From SIG607 sp045655165 (GTDB lineage: Bacteria; Bacillota; Clostridia; Oscillospirales; Acutalibacteraceae), in the NCBI GenBank assembly GCA_045655165.1, contig JAZOOT010000039.1, positions 1-14,698 of the forward strand: a stretch of 14,698 nucleotides of DNA, given 5' to 3'. This document shows, piece by piece, positions 6,783 through 13,603 of this stretch. The translations under genes and the position numbers were made by a program. How positions within the stretch are numbered: the stretch's first letter is position 1; every line of letters begins with the position of its first letter. The notes under the pieces were generated by a model that worked only from the letters and a program-made list of their open reading frames with translations, was not told the DNA's origin and searched no databases.

Positions 6783-8765
6783 TTAACTTACGTCGGCTGA
6801 ATCAACGTAAAGGTTGCCGTTTTCAGAAATAAAATCTTTTCTGCCTTGCAAATTGTCGCCAAGCAACAAATCAAACATTTGAGCAGTCCTTTCGGCGTCA
6901 GCAGGCATAACCTTTATTAAACGTCTTGTTTCGGGATTCATTGTGGTTAAGTTCATCATTTCGGGCTGGTTTTCGCCAAGACCTTTTGAACGTTGCAGAG
7001 TATATTTAACATTTTCTAAATCGGCAAGTATTTGCTCTTTTTCCCTTTCATCATAAGCAAAATAAGTTTTATCTTTTGTGGTTATTTCATAAAGGGGTGT
7101 TTCGGCAATATAAACTTTACCCGCGCTTATAAGGGTTGGCATAAGTCGGTAAATCATTGTTAAAATAAGGGTTCTTATTTGGAAACCGTCAACATCGGCA
7201 TCGGTACAAATAATAACTTTATTCCAACGCAAATTATCAATGTTAAAGTTTGAAATATCTTTGTTGTTTTTGTTTTTAACTTCAACACCGCAACCAAGAA
7301 CCTTAACTAAATCGGTTATAATTTCGCTTTTAAAAACTTTATCGTATTCTGCTTTTAAGCAGTTAAGAATTTTACCGCGCACCGGCATAATTGCCTGGAA
7401 TACCGCATCCCTTGCAATTTTACAAGAACCCGCAGCCGAATCACCCTCAACAATAAAGATTTCCCTTTCGTTTACATCTTTAGAACGGCAGTCAATAAAC
7501 TTTTGAACGCGGTCTGCCATATTATTGCTGGTTTGTAAAGTTTTCTTAATGTTAATACGTTCGCGTTCGCTTCTTTCACGGCTGCGCTTGTTAATAAGCA
7601 CTTGGTCGGCAATTTTGTCGGCTTCGGCTTTGTTTTCAATAAAGTAAATTTCAAGCTGATGCTTTAAAAAATCGTTCATCGCTTCGTAAATAAAGCGGTT
7701 GGTTATTGATTTTTTGGTTTGGTTTTCGTAAGAAGTAAGGGTTGAAAAAGAAGATATGCAAACAACCAAACATTCTTCAATATCGCTATAGGTTACCTTG
7801 CTTTCATTACGCTGATATTTATTTGTTTGCTTTATATAATTATCAATTTGGTAAACAAAAGCGTTTCTTACCGCCTTTTCGGGCGCACCGCCGTGTTCAA
7901 GCCAACTTGAGTTGTGGTAATATTCTGTCATTTTAACGTGGTTAGAAAAAGAAAGCGCCACGTTAATTTTAACCTTGTATTCGGGCTTGTCTTCACGGTC
8001 TTTACCCTTGCGTTCGGTATTCCAATACAGGACGGGGGTAAGCGCCTTTTCACCAACAGTTTCTTCTAAATAATCAACTATACCTTTAGAATAGCAAAAT
8101 TCTTTTGTTTCAAACTTATTGCCAACTTGGTGGCGGAAAACAAACAAAAGGCCGTCATTAACAATTGCCTGACGGCGAAGTGTGTCTTCAAAATAAGAAA
8201 CGGGAATGTTTATATCGTTAAACACCTTTATATCGGGTTTCCAACGGGTTTTTGTGCCTGTATCGCGCCCTGTGTATTCTTCCTTTTTTAAACCGCCTTT
8301 ATTATAACCGCCCTCAAAATGCAAATTATATTTATAGCCGTCGCGTTTAATTTCAACGTCCATATATTCAGAAGCGTACTGTGTTGAGCAAAGGCCCAAA
8401 CCGTTAAGGCCAACCGAAAATTCGTAGTTGTCGCCTTCGTTGGTGTTGTATTTACCGCCTGCGTAAAGTTCGCAATAAAGAAGTTCCCAGTTAAAGCACT
8501 GTTCTTTATTATTAAAATCAACAGGCGCACCGCGGCCAAAGTCTTCAACCTCAATAGAGCCATCGGCAAAATAAGTAACAATAATTTTTTTGCCGTAGCC
8601 CTCACGCGCTTCATCTATTGAGTTGGAAATAATTTCAAAAACCGAATGTTCACAGCCATCAAGACCGTCAGAACCAAAAATAACACCCGGACGATTACGC
8701 ACACGGTCGGGGCCTTCAAGTTTTTTTATACTGTCATTACCGTATTCTTGTTTTTTTGCCGACAT
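6783..8765 (-). CDS. parE: Diverged type IIA DNA topoisomerase, subunit B (ParE/GyrB family)
   Basis: This is the ATPase subunit that drives strand passage with the ParC-like protein encoded downstream. The 660-residue product has a GHKL ATPase site: E44 and N48 in EIISN, DFGRG (75-79) and GLNGLG (119-124). The transducer QTK loop follows (K351 in ENQTKKS). The TOPRIM domain has EGDSA (440-444) and the metal-binding DADVDG (522-527). The tail motif SKGLGENQPE is a variant of the usual YKGLGEMNPEQ. Length fits ParE; no GyrB-type insertion is evident. I start at ATG 8765, with AAGGAG 10 bases upstream, giving MSAKKQEYGND. The open frame continues 34 residues further upstream, but that extension has no ribosome-binding site and covers the promoter. 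The gene is read divergently from degV. Confidence 0.87.
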   Translation of the reverse strand: MSAKKQEYGNDSIKKLEGPDRVRNRPGVIFGSDGLDGCEHSVFEIISNSIDEAREGYGKKIIVTYFADGSIEVEDFGRGAPVDFNNKEQCFNWELLYCELYAGGKYNTNEGDNYEFSVGLNGLGLCSTQYASEYMDVEIKRDGYKYNLHFEGGYNKGGLKKEEYTGRDTGTKTRWKPDIKVFNDINIPVSYFEDTLRRQAIVNDGLLFVFRHQVGNKFETKEFCYSKGIVDYLEETVGEKALTPVLYWNTERKGKDREDKPEYKVKINVALSFSNHVKMTEYYHNSSWLEHGGAPEKAVRNAFVYQIDNYIKQTNKYQRNESKVTYSDIEECLVVCISSFSTLTSYENQTKKSITNRFIYEAMNDFLKHQLEIYFIENKAEADKIADQVLINKRSRERSERERINIKKTLQTSNNMADRVQKFIDCRSKDVNEREIFIVEGDSAAGSCKIARDAVFQAIMPVRGKILNCLKAEYDKVFKSEIITDLVKVLGCGVEVKNKNNKDISNFNIDNLRWNKVIICTDADVDGFQIRTLILTMIYRLMPTLISAGKVYIAETPLYEITTKDKTYFAYDEREKEQILADLENVKYTLQRSKGLGENQPEMMNLTTMNPETRRLIKVMPADAERTAQMFDLLLGDNLQGRKDFISENGNLYVDSADVS

Positions 8766-8800
8766 TAACAAAAAACTCCTTAAATTAAAATAAATAGCAT

Positions 8801-8836
8801 AAATAGTATTATATACCATATTATTATACACTATTT
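8801..8836. repeat. Inverted repeat AAATAGT...ACTATTT over the topoisomerase promoter
   Basis: AAATAGT (8801-8807) and ACTATTT (8830-8836) are exact inverted arms separated by 22 bases, with AAATAGC repeated just outside at 8792-8798. The right arm overlaps the promoter spacer and the left arm lies near the transcript start. This is a plausible repressor-binding geometry, but short A/T-rich repeats also occur by chance in such DNA. Confidence 0.35.
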
Positions 8837-8852
8837 GGTATGTAGTAGTCAA
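8823..8852 (-). promoter_or_regulatory. sigma-A promoter of the topoisomerase operon
   Basis: On the minus strand, TTGACT (8847-8852) and TATAAT (8823-8828) are separated by 18 bp, with the start predicted near 8816. A second TATAAT-like element lies a few bases downstream. The promoter sits between the arms of an inverted repeat (8801-8836), so it could be operator-controlled. Confidence 0.72.
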
Positions 8853-8880
8853 GTACAGCGGCCACAACTTTATTTTTTTG

Positions 8881-8909
8881 TTGAGTTTTATAAAAAAATA
8901 TGTTACAAT
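8881..8909 (+). promoter_or_regulatory. sigma-A promoter of degV
   Basis: TTGAGT (8881-8886) and TACAAT (8904-8909) have a 17-bp spacer; the start is predicted near 8916. The leader of about 35 bases carries AAGGGAG (8938-8944), 6 bases before the ATG of the DegV-family gene. The promoter is back to back with that of the topoisomerase operon. Confidence 0.75.
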
Positions 8910-8950
8910 ATTAAGGCATTATTAAAAACCTATTTTTAAGGGAGATTTTT

Positions 8951-9811
8951 ATGGCAAAAAAAGTTATTATTACAAGTGACAGCACCACCGATTTAAGCAA
9001 AGAACTTATTGAAAGATACGGTGTTAAAATTCTTCCGCTTGGTGTTACTTTGGGGGACAACACATACCAAGACGGCATTGATATTAACCCTAATATGATT
9101 TACGAACATTACAAAAAAACAGGCGAACTTCCCAAAACAAGCGCTGCTAATATTGATGACTGTATAAACTTCTTTACCCCGCTTATAAATGAGGGTTATG
9201 CTGTTGTTCACTTTACAATAAGCAGTGAAATGTCTTCAACCTTTAACAACTCGCGCTTGGCCGCAATGGAACTTGATGAGGTTTATGTGGTTGACACAAG
9301 AAACCTTTCAACAGGCGGCGGTTTGCTTGTGGTTTCGGCTTGTGAAATGGCACTTGCAGGTAAAGAAGCAGCAGAAATTGCAAAAGAATGTGAAGAACTG
9401 ACCACCAAGGTTGACGCTTCGTTTGTACTTGATGACCTTGAATTTTTACACAAAGGCGGCCGTTGCAGTGCATTAGCCGCACTTGGTGCAAACCTTTTAA
9501 AATTAAAACCCTGCATTGCTGTTAGAAACGGTAAAATGGGCGTTGCCAAAAAATACCGTGGCAAATTTGGCACCGTATTAACAGAATATGTTAACGACTG
9601 CCTTGCCAATATAGACGATATTGACACTTCCCGCGTTTTTGTTACCCACGCAGGTTGTGATAAAGAAATTGTTGATGCTTGTGTAGAACAGGTTAAAGCA
9701 ACGGGTGCGTTTAAAGAAGTATTTTTAACCCGCGCCGGCTGTACCGTTTCGGCGCATTGCGGCAGAAACACTTTGGGCGTACTGTTTATTAGAAAAACAA
9801 ACCTTGGGTAA
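8951..9811 (+). CDS. DegV family protein (fatty-acid binding, FakB-like)
   Basis: DegV/FakB proteins bind a fatty acid and, with the kinase FakA, present it for phosphorylation and entry into phospholipid synthesis. The 286-residue length is typical. Visible landmarks are TSDSTTD near the N-terminus (8-14), the TSAAN loop (63-67, usually TSQPS), ISSEMSSTFNN (90-100, usually SSxLSGTYN), LEFLHKGGRCS (163-173), R203 in KKYRGKFG, and HCGRNTLGVLF (269-279), matching the HxGxGxLG ligand-pocket motif. It has its own promoter, ribosome-binding site and terminator, so it is probably a single-gene unit. No fakA is visible here. Clostridial genomes usually hold several DegV paralogues, so the ligand cannot be assigned. 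It has no signal peptide and should be cytosolic. Confidence 0.95.
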   Translation: MAKKVIITSDSTTDLSKELIERYGVKILPLGVTLGDNTYQDGIDINPNMIYEHYKKTGELPKTSAANIDDCINFFTPLINEGYAVVHFTISSEMSSTFNNSRLAAMELDEVYVVDTRNLSTGGGLLVVSACEMALAGKEAAEIAKECEELTTKVDASFVLDDLEFLHKGGRCSALAALGANLLKLKPCIAVRNGKMGVAKKYRGKFGTVLTEYVNDCLANIDDIDTSRVFVTHAGCDKEIVDACVEQVKATGAFKEVFLTRAGCTVSAHCGRNTLGVLFIRKTNLG

Positions 9812-9960
9812 CCATTTACCTTTTTGGCATATTATATATTAGGGGCGAAAAAGGATATCCAAATTCTCCGGCGACCGCGATTCGTTGTCCACAGAATTAC
9901 CGGGACAAATGCTCCTTTGAATATAAAAAATGCATCCGAGAATTCGGATGCATTTTTATT
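9812..9960 (+). ncRNA. Possible structured RNA or long 3' UTR of degV
   Basis: The 114 bases between the degV stop and its terminator contain a stretch (about 9840-9920) clearly richer in G and C than the rest of the window's gaps. It has several short complementary segments: TTGTCC (9887-9892) with GGACAA (9903-9908), ATTC (9882-9885) with GAAT (9895-9898), and CCGG with CCGG around them. It runs into a canonical terminator. TATATT-like bases upstream (about 9833-9838) could act as a -10, but no matching -35 is clear. It may be a processed 3'-UTR small RNA or simply untranslated tail. I recognise no known RNA family. Confidence 0.25.
9926..9960. terminator. Bidirectional terminator between degV and the DUF624 gene
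   Basis: A perfect 14-bp stem (AAAAATGCATCCGA at 9926-9939 with TCGGATGCATTTTT at 9944-9957) and a GAAT loop carries T runs on both strands. It ends degV from the left and the two-gene membrane-protein operon from the right, one base from the latter's stop codon. Confidence 0.9.
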
Positions 9961-10761
9961 TTATATAATATCAGTAAAATCGCTTTCTTCGGTATTATCA
10001 ACATAAATTCCTAAATCACGACGGAATTCTATATCGGCATCAGGGTGTTCTTCGTAATAAGGGTCTATCATATATTTCTTAATACTTTCAAAAATACCAA
10101 AAGCAATAAGCAAATAACGATAAGACGGATAAAAGAAAATTAAGAACACCGTAAGTATTGCCTGAAGTATTGCTGATTCAGGCAAAAGCATAATAAGCGC
10201 AATATTTATTGCCCAATATGCCAAAATGCCAAACACCATAACAGCATTGTTTTTAAGGTTAATTATAACAAACTTAAAGGCGTTTTTATAAATTACATTC
10301 AGTTTAAGGTTAAATGTAATAACCATAAACCAAATATAAAATTTCATTACGGTAAAATAAACAAGAATAAAAATTGAAGCACCTAAAGCAACCAAACCAA
10401 AAATGCTTTCAGGGTTTACGGCGCTGTAATAAAATCTTATTGCAAGAACCAACAATACTGTAATAATATTATTTATTAGCCCAACGCTTATTGCTTGGCG
10501 CCAATTCTTTTTTATTGCCGAAAAGAAATCATGAAGCCCAAAAGAGTGTTTGTTTCTTGAAAGTGTTCTTGTTACCGCGGTAATGCCAACAGCCGAAAAA
10601 CCGCAGGGAATTAAACCAATTAGCCAATACATAAAACTAACGGGAATAAGTTTCCAAAAATACCTAAACAAACATTCAAAAAAGCGGAAAAAAGTTTTTT
10701 TGCCCGGTTCATCTTTTCTAACGCCGGGGCCCTCTTTTTTATAATTGTAAAACAGTGACAT
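9961..10761 (-). CDS. DUF624 (YesL-like) integral membrane protein
   Basis: The 266-residue protein has a short cytosolic N-terminus, then hydrophobic segments at about 38-60, 93-112, 120-150, 172-192 and 198-222, and an acidic C-terminal tail (about 236-266). The stretch LIPCGFSAVGITAVTRTLSR, followed by HDFFSAIKKNWRQA (77-90), matches the DUF624/YesL pattern of a Pro/Gly-rich first loop and an FW..FKKNFKQA-type segment. In Bacilli YesL lies among carbohydrate-use genes; no sugar genes occur here and the function is unknown. Its ATG follows the upstream gene's stop by 5 bases, with a modest TAGGT site, so it is the second gene of a two-gene operon and may be translationally coupled. Family call fairly confident, role unknown. 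Confidence 0.7.
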   Translation of the reverse strand: MSLFYNYKKEGPGVRKDEPGKKTFFRFFECLFRYFWKLIPVSFMYWLIGLIPCGFSAVGITAVTRTLSRNKHSFGLHDFFSAIKKNWRQAISVGLINNIITVLLVLAIRFYYSAVNPESIFGLVALGASIFILVYFTVMKFYIWFMVITFNLKLNVIYKNAFKFVIINLKNNAVMVFGILAYWAINIALIMLLPESAILQAILTVFLIFFYPSYRYLLIAFGIFESIKKYMIDPYYEEHPDADIEFRRDLGIYVDNTEESDFTDII

Positions 10762-10766
10762 ATTTT

Positions 10767-11486
10767 TTACCTACTTTTGTTTTTATAAACAAGATTTTGT
10801 GTAATGCTAATTTCCTTATAGCCAAGCAAATAACCAAGCCAAGCAACTGTGGGAATAAACAAAACAGGTATAAACAACAGTAAAAGTTGCAAAAAGCCCA
10901 GTTCGGTTGCCAAGCTTTCGCCTTTATAAATAAACTGAATTAAACCGTATAAATGTGAATTTGCAATACTATAAAAAGCCAGTGAATTGGGTTTTATTAT
11001 GCTAAACTTTCCAAGCAACAAAAGTGCATACAAGAAAAGAGACGGCATAGCGGCAATAATGCCAACCTTTAAACCCTTTAATTTGTCTTCAGCCATAAAA
11101 CCACCGTGAACACGGCTAATATCTTTACCGCCCATATTATATGAGGTTGCATACAAAACGCCAACCGTTAGCGGAATGGTGAAAAGGAGTGAAACAACGA
11201 AAGCAACGTTTTTGTGTTTTTCACTTAATTCGCGTATTTTTATTTTGGTTAATTTATAACCCTGCGCTTCGTAATCAGTATATTTAAGGTCTTCGCCATC
11301 GGCTTTATTATATGTATAAAGGTGCTCTTCTGCCCTGCCCGTTTCAGCGTTAACCGAATACACATGATACCCTGTTTCAACCGAAAAAGCAGTGGTAAAA
11401 ACAAAAAGGCAAGACATAAATATAAAAAAGCTCATTAAAACACAAAGCATATATTTTAAAAAAAGTTTTGCACCAAGTTTTAGCAT
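10767..11486 (-). CDS. Uncharacterised multi-pass membrane protein
   Basis: I do not recognise this family. The 239-residue product has an N-terminal hydrophobic helix (about 12-34), then an outside-like soluble loop rich in Tyr, Glu and Asp (35-90). Further helices lie at about 93-115, 140-160, 168-187 (weak) and 197-221, with a basic tail. The first helix could act as an uncleaved signal anchor. I start at ATG 11486 because GGAGG (11493-11497) lies 6 bases upstream; the longer GTG frame would begin on top of that site. It has its own promoter and shares an operon with the DUF624 protein, which suggests a joint envelope role. No catalytic or transport motif is visible. Confidence 0.7.
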   Translation of the reverse strand: MLKLGAKLFLKYMLCVLMSFFIFMSCLFVFTTAFSVETGYHVYSVNAETGRAEEHLYTYNKADGEDLKYTDYEAQGYKLTKIKIRELSEKHKNVAFVVSLLFTIPLTVGVLYATSYNMGGKDISRVHGGFMAEDKLKGLKVGIIAAMPSLFLYALLLLGKFSIIKPNSLAFYSIANSHLYGLIQFIYKGESLATELGFLQLLLLFIPVLFIPTVAWLGYLLGYKEISITQNLVYKNKSR

Positions 11487-11516
11487 AAAAAACCTCCACA
11501 CAATAATACAAACAAT

Positions 11517-11545
11517 ATTATATAAAATATAAACAAAAAAAGCAA
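11517..11545 (-). promoter_or_regulatory. Probable promoter of the two-gene membrane-protein operon
   Basis: On the minus strand TATAAT (11517-11522) has a TTGCTT (11540-11545) 17 bp upstream, giving a leader of about 24 bases ahead of the GGAGG site. The -35 matches in only three positions and overlaps the preceding gene's terminator stem, so read-through could also contribute. Confidence 0.5.
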
Positions 11546-11572
11546 GTAAAACCGCGTTTACCTGCTTTTTTT
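11535..11572 (-). terminator. Intrinsic terminator of the small membrane-protein gene
   Basis: AGCA-A-GTAAA (11541-11550) pairs with TTTAC-C-TGCT (11557-11566) across one mismatch and a 6-base loop, followed by a long T run on the minus strand. It lies 10 bases past the stop at 11583. The plus strand also has a T run, but no plus-strand gene leads here. Confidence 0.8.
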
Positions 11573-11582
11573 AAAAAACTGT

Positions 11583-11861
11583 TCATAATATTGAAAAAAA
11601 GAGTACAAGCAGCCCTGCCGCAAACAGCACCGAACTGCCTAAAATTAAAACCGATAATATTTTTCTTTTTCTCATACTTTTTCTAAGGGGCAAAAATCTT
11701 CCACCAAGTTCAAACTCTTCTATTAAGCGCGAGGCCTCTTTTTTTAATTTTTGTTCGCCCGCCGAAGAATATTCGGGCGAAATATAAAGAATAACTTTAC
11801 TAAAATATCGGTTTCCCGTTTCACTTATTTCTATTACAGATTTGCTTACACCTTTAACCAA
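11583..11861 (-). CDS. Small conserved-looking protein with one C-terminal membrane helix
   Basis: This 92-residue protein is of unknown function. An N-terminal soluble part (1-60) contains VIEISETGNRYFSKVILYISPEY, which reads like a short beta-alpha unit, then an amphipathic helix (36-50). A basic patch (RKSMRKRK, 60-67) and a single hydrophobic helix (about 69-91) end the chain, so it looks tail-anchored with the N-terminus in the cytoplasm. The start is TTG, supported by a perfect GGAGG 7 bases upstream (11869-11873). It has its own terminator and appears to be a single-gene unit. I see no clear promoter in the A/T-rich 200 bases upstream. The good ribosome site and terminator make it a credible gene despite its size. 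Confidence 0.72.
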   Translation of the reverse strand: MVKGVSKSVIEISETGNRYFSKVILYISPEYSSAGEQKLKKEASRLIEEFELGGRFLPLRKSMRKRKILSVLILGSSVLFAAGLLVLFFSIL

Positions 11862-12035
11862 AAAAACGCCTCCAAACTGTGTTACTTTTATTCTTGACTT
11901 ATATAAAAATATTATTCAGGTTTACATAAAAAAAGTTCATAACTCGGTGCATAAGTTTAATAAATGCCCTGTTTTACGCAAAAAAGTTATCAACAAAGGC
12001 AATAAAAAGGAATATTATGTCAACCATTTTTATAC

Positions 12036-12064
12036 TTTTCAAACTTTTAAATTTATGATATAAT
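12036..12064 (+). promoter_or_regulatory. Promoter of the 8-oxoguanine glycosylase gene
   Basis: TTTTCA (12036-12041) and a perfect TATAAT (12059-12064) have a 17-bp spacer. The predicted transcript start (about 12071) coincides with the first plausible start codon, so the message would have almost no leader. Confidence 0.6.
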
Positions 12065-12071
12065 TTCTTTG

Positions 12072-12905
12072 GTGAAGACATTGAAGATAGAAACAAACGA
12101 CAATAAAGTAATATTGTACGAAGCCGAATACTTTAATTTAGACCGCACACTTGACTGCGGTCAGGCGTTTCGTTGGGTAAAAGACCAAGATGGTTTTTGG
12201 CAAGGCATTGTAAAGGGTAAATTTTTAAAAGCAAAGCAAGATGGCGATACCATAACACTTTATACAAGTAAAGAAGATTTTTATTCACTTTGGTATAATT
12301 ATTTTGACCTTGGCGCAAATTACCAAGAAATTTGCGAACTTATTGCAAAAGACCCTGTGTTAAACACCGCTTTAAGTTACGGCAAAGGTATTCGTGTTTT
12401 AAGCCAAGAGCCGTTTGAAACGCTTTGTTCTTTTATTATTTCCCAAAACAACAATATTCCAAGAATTAAAGGAATTATAGAACGCCTATGCGAAAACTTT
12501 GGCGAAAAACTGCCTTTTGGTTGCGCTTTTCCCACCCCCGAAAGAATTGCGAAAAGCAGTTTAGAAGAACTAAATATTTTGCGCAGCGGTTTTAGGGCAA
12601 AATATTTGCTTGATGCCGCAAAAAAAGTATATGGCGAAGAAATAAACTTAGAAGAATTAAAAAAACTGCCAATAGATTTAGCGCGTGAAGAACTAACAAA
12701 AATTTACGGTGTTGGCAAAAAGGTTGCCGACTGCACAATGCTTTTTTCATTAAATAAAAAAGAGGCATTCCCCGAAGACGTTTGGATAAAACGCGCCGTT
12801 AAGGTTCTGTTCGGCGGCGAATTTCCAAAAGAACTTGATAACATTAAAGGTGTTGCACAGCAATTTTTGTTTTACTACGCCCGCAGCACAAAATTAGATA
12901 TATAA
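12072..12905 (+). CDS. 8-oxoguanine DNA glycosylase/AP lyase, OGG1 type (HhH-GPD superfamily)
   Basis: This base-excision repair enzyme removes 8-oxoguanine and nicks the abasic site. The 277-residue product has the OGG N-terminal domain (FNLDRTLDCGQAFRW, about 21-35) and a helix-hairpin-helix (IYGVGKKVADC). Catalytic K217 aligns with human OGG1 Lys249, and D236 in FPEDVW with Asp268. SGFRAKY matches the GYRARY segment of OGG1. AlkA is the nearest alternative, but the lysine makes it a bifunctional OGG. The start is uncertain: TTG 12069, GTG 12072 and TTG 12081 are all in frame. No AGGAG site exists; only a weak GGTG precedes 12081. I chose GTG 12072 because the promoter predicts transcription starting there; TTG 12081 would give the family-typical start MKIETNDNK. 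It is a single gene ending at a shared terminator. Confidence 0.93.
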   Translation: MKTLKIETNDNKVILYEAEYFNLDRTLDCGQAFRWVKDQDGFWQGIVKGKFLKAKQDGDTITLYTSKEDFYSLWYNYFDLGANYQEICELIAKDPVLNTALSYGKGIRVLSQEPFETLCSFIISQNNNIPRIKGIIERLCENFGEKLPFGCAFPTPERIAKSSLEELNILRSGFRAKYLLDAAKKVYGEEINLEELKKLPIDLAREELTKIYGVGKKVADCTMLFSLNKKEAFPEDVWIKRAVKVLFGGEFPKELDNIKGVAQQFLFYYARSTKLDI

Positions 12906-12935
12906 AAAGAGAGGAGATTTCTCCTCTCTTTTTTT
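12904..12935. terminator. Bidirectional terminator between the glycosylase and GNAT genes
   Basis: A perfect 13-bp stem (AAAAGAGAGGAGA at 12905-12917 with TCTCCTCTCTTTT at 12920-12932), with closing bases forming the small loop, has T runs on both strands. It touches both convergent stop codons (12903-12905 plus strand, 12934-12936 minus strand). Confidence 0.9.
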
Positions 12936-13602
12936 AACTTAACGGAAGTCCTAAATAATAACCGTCATAATCGTTTGTTTTGCAATAAACCACCGAAACG
13001 GTTTGGCTTTCTATTTTTTCGGTATCTAAATATTCAATAACCCTACCGCCGTTTTTTTCGGTTATGCACAAATAGTTGGGGTTATTTATATCGTTTGTAA
13101 CTGCATTACAGTAGCCAAGCAATAAGCCGTAAAATTTTGTATCGTAAACCACACTTTTTTGGGGTGTTAGTTTTTCCCTTACGGCTTTAAGTGTTTTTGG
13201 GGTTAATATTTTTTCGCCGTCTTTTTTGGGGGTGTTTTCAAACATAACCATCTTTTTAAAAAACCCCTCTTTTTCGTAAATCGGGTAAAGCCAGTCGTGT
13301 GCCGGCTTTAAACAAAGGAAATCATATTCCCCCATAAATTCTTTTTTTACGGCAGAAAAAAGTTTGTGCATATACCCTTTTTTTCTGTGTTCTTTTTTTG
13401 TGCAAACCGCGTAAATATATTTACCTTTTTTACCGTTTGCCATAACGTCAATTGCCACAAGCATTGAAACAACTTCGCCGCCCACCGTTATATAACGGCA
13501 ACTGTTTTCAAAATACAAATCAAAAAACAAATTATCAAAAAGTTCATCTTCGCCAAACGCTTCTTTGTATAATTTTTTGCATTGGTTTAGTATATTTTGC
13601 AA
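12934..13602 (-). CDS. GNAT family N-acetyltransferase
   Basis: This is predicted to move an acetyl group from acetyl-CoA to an unknown amine. In the 222 residues, GNAT motif A is clear: VCTKKEHRKKGYMHKLF (66-82), with R73-K-K-G-Y-M78 as the pyrophosphate-binding turn. Motif B follows as LYPIYEKEGFF (105-115). The region after 120 is an extra C-terminal domain of about 100 residues, as in the larger two-domain GNATs. The start is TTG, with AAGGAG 7 bases upstream; it lies one base after the stop of the DUF2156 gene, so the two are co-transcribed and probably coupled. The substrate cannot be told from sequence. A bidirectional terminator follows immediately. Confidence 0.85.
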   Translation of the reverse strand: MQNILNQCKKLYKEAFGEDELFDNLFFDLYFENSCRYITVGGEVVSMLVAIDVMANGKKGKYIYAVCTKKEHRKKGYMHKLFSAVKKEFMGEYDFLCLKPAHDWLYPIYEKEGFFKKMVMFENTPKKDGEKILTPKTLKAVREKLTPQKSVVYDTKFYGLLLGYCNAVTNDINNPNYLCITEKNGGRVIEYLDTEKIESQTVSVVYCKTNDYDGYYLGLPLS

Positions 13603-13603
13603 T

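Noticed and set aside
4518..8765. Canonical DNA gyrase (gyrA/gyrB)
   Set aside because: The GyrA box is degenerate, the C-terminal region is short, and the acid at the quinolone site is ParC-like. A diverged topoisomerase IV-type pair fits better.
9824..10006. 60-residue plus-strand frame after degV
   Set aside because: It has no ribosome-binding site and runs through the terminator hairpin and into the antisense of the DUF624 gene.
11842..12063. 73-residue plus-strand frame between the small membrane protein and the glycosylase
   Set aside because: It has no ribosome-binding site, is dominated by Lys/Asn/Phe from A/T-rich DNA, and overlaps the promoter of the glycosylase gene.
12072..12905. 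AlkA (3-methyladenine glycosylase) for the HhH-GPD protein
   Set aside because: The lysine in GVGKKVADC at the OGG1 Lys249 position and the OGG-type N-terminal domain indicate a bifunctional 8-oxoguanine glycosylase.
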